A stretch of DNA of 6,338 bases from JBEKIK01 sp049509395. Its GTDB lineage: Bacteria; Planctomycetota; Planctomycetia; Pirellulales; Thermoguttaceae. The stretch is from assembly GCA_049509395.1 (NCBI GenBank), contig JBEKZY010000296.1, positions 1 to 6,338 on the forward strand, written 5' to 3'. A model generated the notes under the pieces. That model was not told the DNA's origin and ran no database searches. It was given only the letters and a program-made list of their open reading frames with translations. This document shows, piece after piece, positions 6,076 through 6,338 of the stretch (position 1 is its first letter; the number at the start of each line of letters is the position of its first letter). The translations under genes were made by a program, and so were the position numbers.

Positions 6076-6093
6076 CCGGGAGCTTGCTCCCGG
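6076..6093 (+). terminator. Possible ald terminator hairpin
   Basis: CCGGGAG and CTCCCGG form a perfect 7-bp stem closing a CTTG tetraloop, 30 nt after the ald stop. Only AGTTATTACTC follows, so the U-tract is weak. The GGGAGCTTGCTCCC core is also common as a dispersed repeat, so it may be a repeat that happens to lie at the 3' end. Confidence 0.4.
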
Positions 6094-6168
6094 AGTTATT
6101 ACTCAAACAGTAAACGAGTGACGTTCAATATTGGCGTATATTTCGAGTGGAATATGAATAATGGCGTT

Positions 6169-6186
6169 ACGCCCGTTTACGGGCGT
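6169..6186. repeat. 7-bp hairpin with TTTA loop
   Basis: ACGCCCG and CGGGCGT pair perfectly around a TTTA loop. It is the strongest member of the TTTA-loop group seen in both flanks of the window. It lies 20 nt from the right copy of the 33-nt repeat. Confidence 0.6.
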
Positions 6187-6206
6187 TTCCGCGCAGCGGT
6201 AATAGG

Positions 6207-6239
6207 CCCGACGTTCACGTCTTGTCCTTACCCATATTT
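6207..6239 (-). repeat. 33-nt interspersed repeat, right copy (inverted)
   Basis: Reading the minus strand, this matches 82-114 at 30 of 33 positions, including the core GGGTAAGGACAAGACG. Its internal hairpin is GACG-TTCA-CGTC at 6210-6221 on the plus strand. The two copies face each other across the whole gene block. Confidence 0.7.
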
Positions 6240-6338
6240 ACGTAGTGGAAGTCGGAGGAGTTCAACATTAAGCGGCATGAACATAAGTATAATAGCAAAG
6301 ACGCATTGCATCAACAGTTCAACCGTTTTAGTCAGGAA

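Larger units (their letters stand above)
6046..6338. other. Non-coding region downstream of ald
   Basis: I see no gene. The stretch holds a hairpin shortly after ald (6076-6093), a 7-bp TTTA-loop hairpin (6169-6186), a smaller one (6210-6221), and the second copy of the 33-nt repeat (6207-6239). TATAAT occurs at 6288-6293 but lacks a -35 at suitable spacing. The last 40 nt have no recognisable start of a gene. Confidence 0.55.

Noticed and set aside
6288..6293. TATAAT as a promoter for a gene beyond the window
   Set aside because: There is no -35-like hexamer at 16-18 nt, and no start codon or ribosome site follows before the window ends.

Overview
The window reads as a piece of a planctomycete chromosome, probably from the Pirellulales or a close relative. 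I infer this from the sequence of the Der GTPase, from the intergenic repeat types (a repeat that would translate as GTGFQPV...HGQDERAT, a C-rich CCCCAATCCC spacer, and GC hairpins), and from near-absent Shine-Dalgarno sequences on several genes. No database search was possible, so the taxon is an inference.

Layout. Positions 1-330 are a non-coding flank with short palindromes and one copy of a 33-nt repeat. On the minus strand (331-3078) lies a tightly overlapping three-gene operon, read right to left: a YtrA-type GntR regulator, a YtrB-like ABC ATPase, and a large polytopic membrane protein of about 12 helices. The genes overlap by 4 nt and 8 nt. A consensus promoter (TTGACA, 16-nt spacer, TATAAT) precedes the regulator. 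A dyad covers the -10 box, and the regulator's ATG lies only a few nucleotides after the predicted transcription start, so the message is probably leaderless and the operon autoregulated.

Positions 3116-3538 are a divergent intergenic region holding a nested-palindrome repeat, a small hairpin and a short heptamer repeat. On the plus strand follow der (ribosome-assembly GTPase with two G domains) and, after 41 nt of C-rich direct repeat with no Shine-Dalgarno sequence, ald (alanine dehydrogenase with all expected catalytic residues). Positions 6046-6338 are non-coding, with a possible terminator, a strong TTTA-loop hairpin and the inverted partner of the 33-nt repeat from the left flank.

Function. 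Der and Ald are ordinary housekeeping proteins. The accessory interest is in the regulator-transporter operon: by family, such GntR/ABC cassettes respond to envelope stress or cell-wall antibiotics. This one differs from the classical layout in having a single large permease that looks like two fused six-helix halves, a dispersed palindromic repeat translated in frame at the permease N-terminus, and a Walker A variant in the ATPase.
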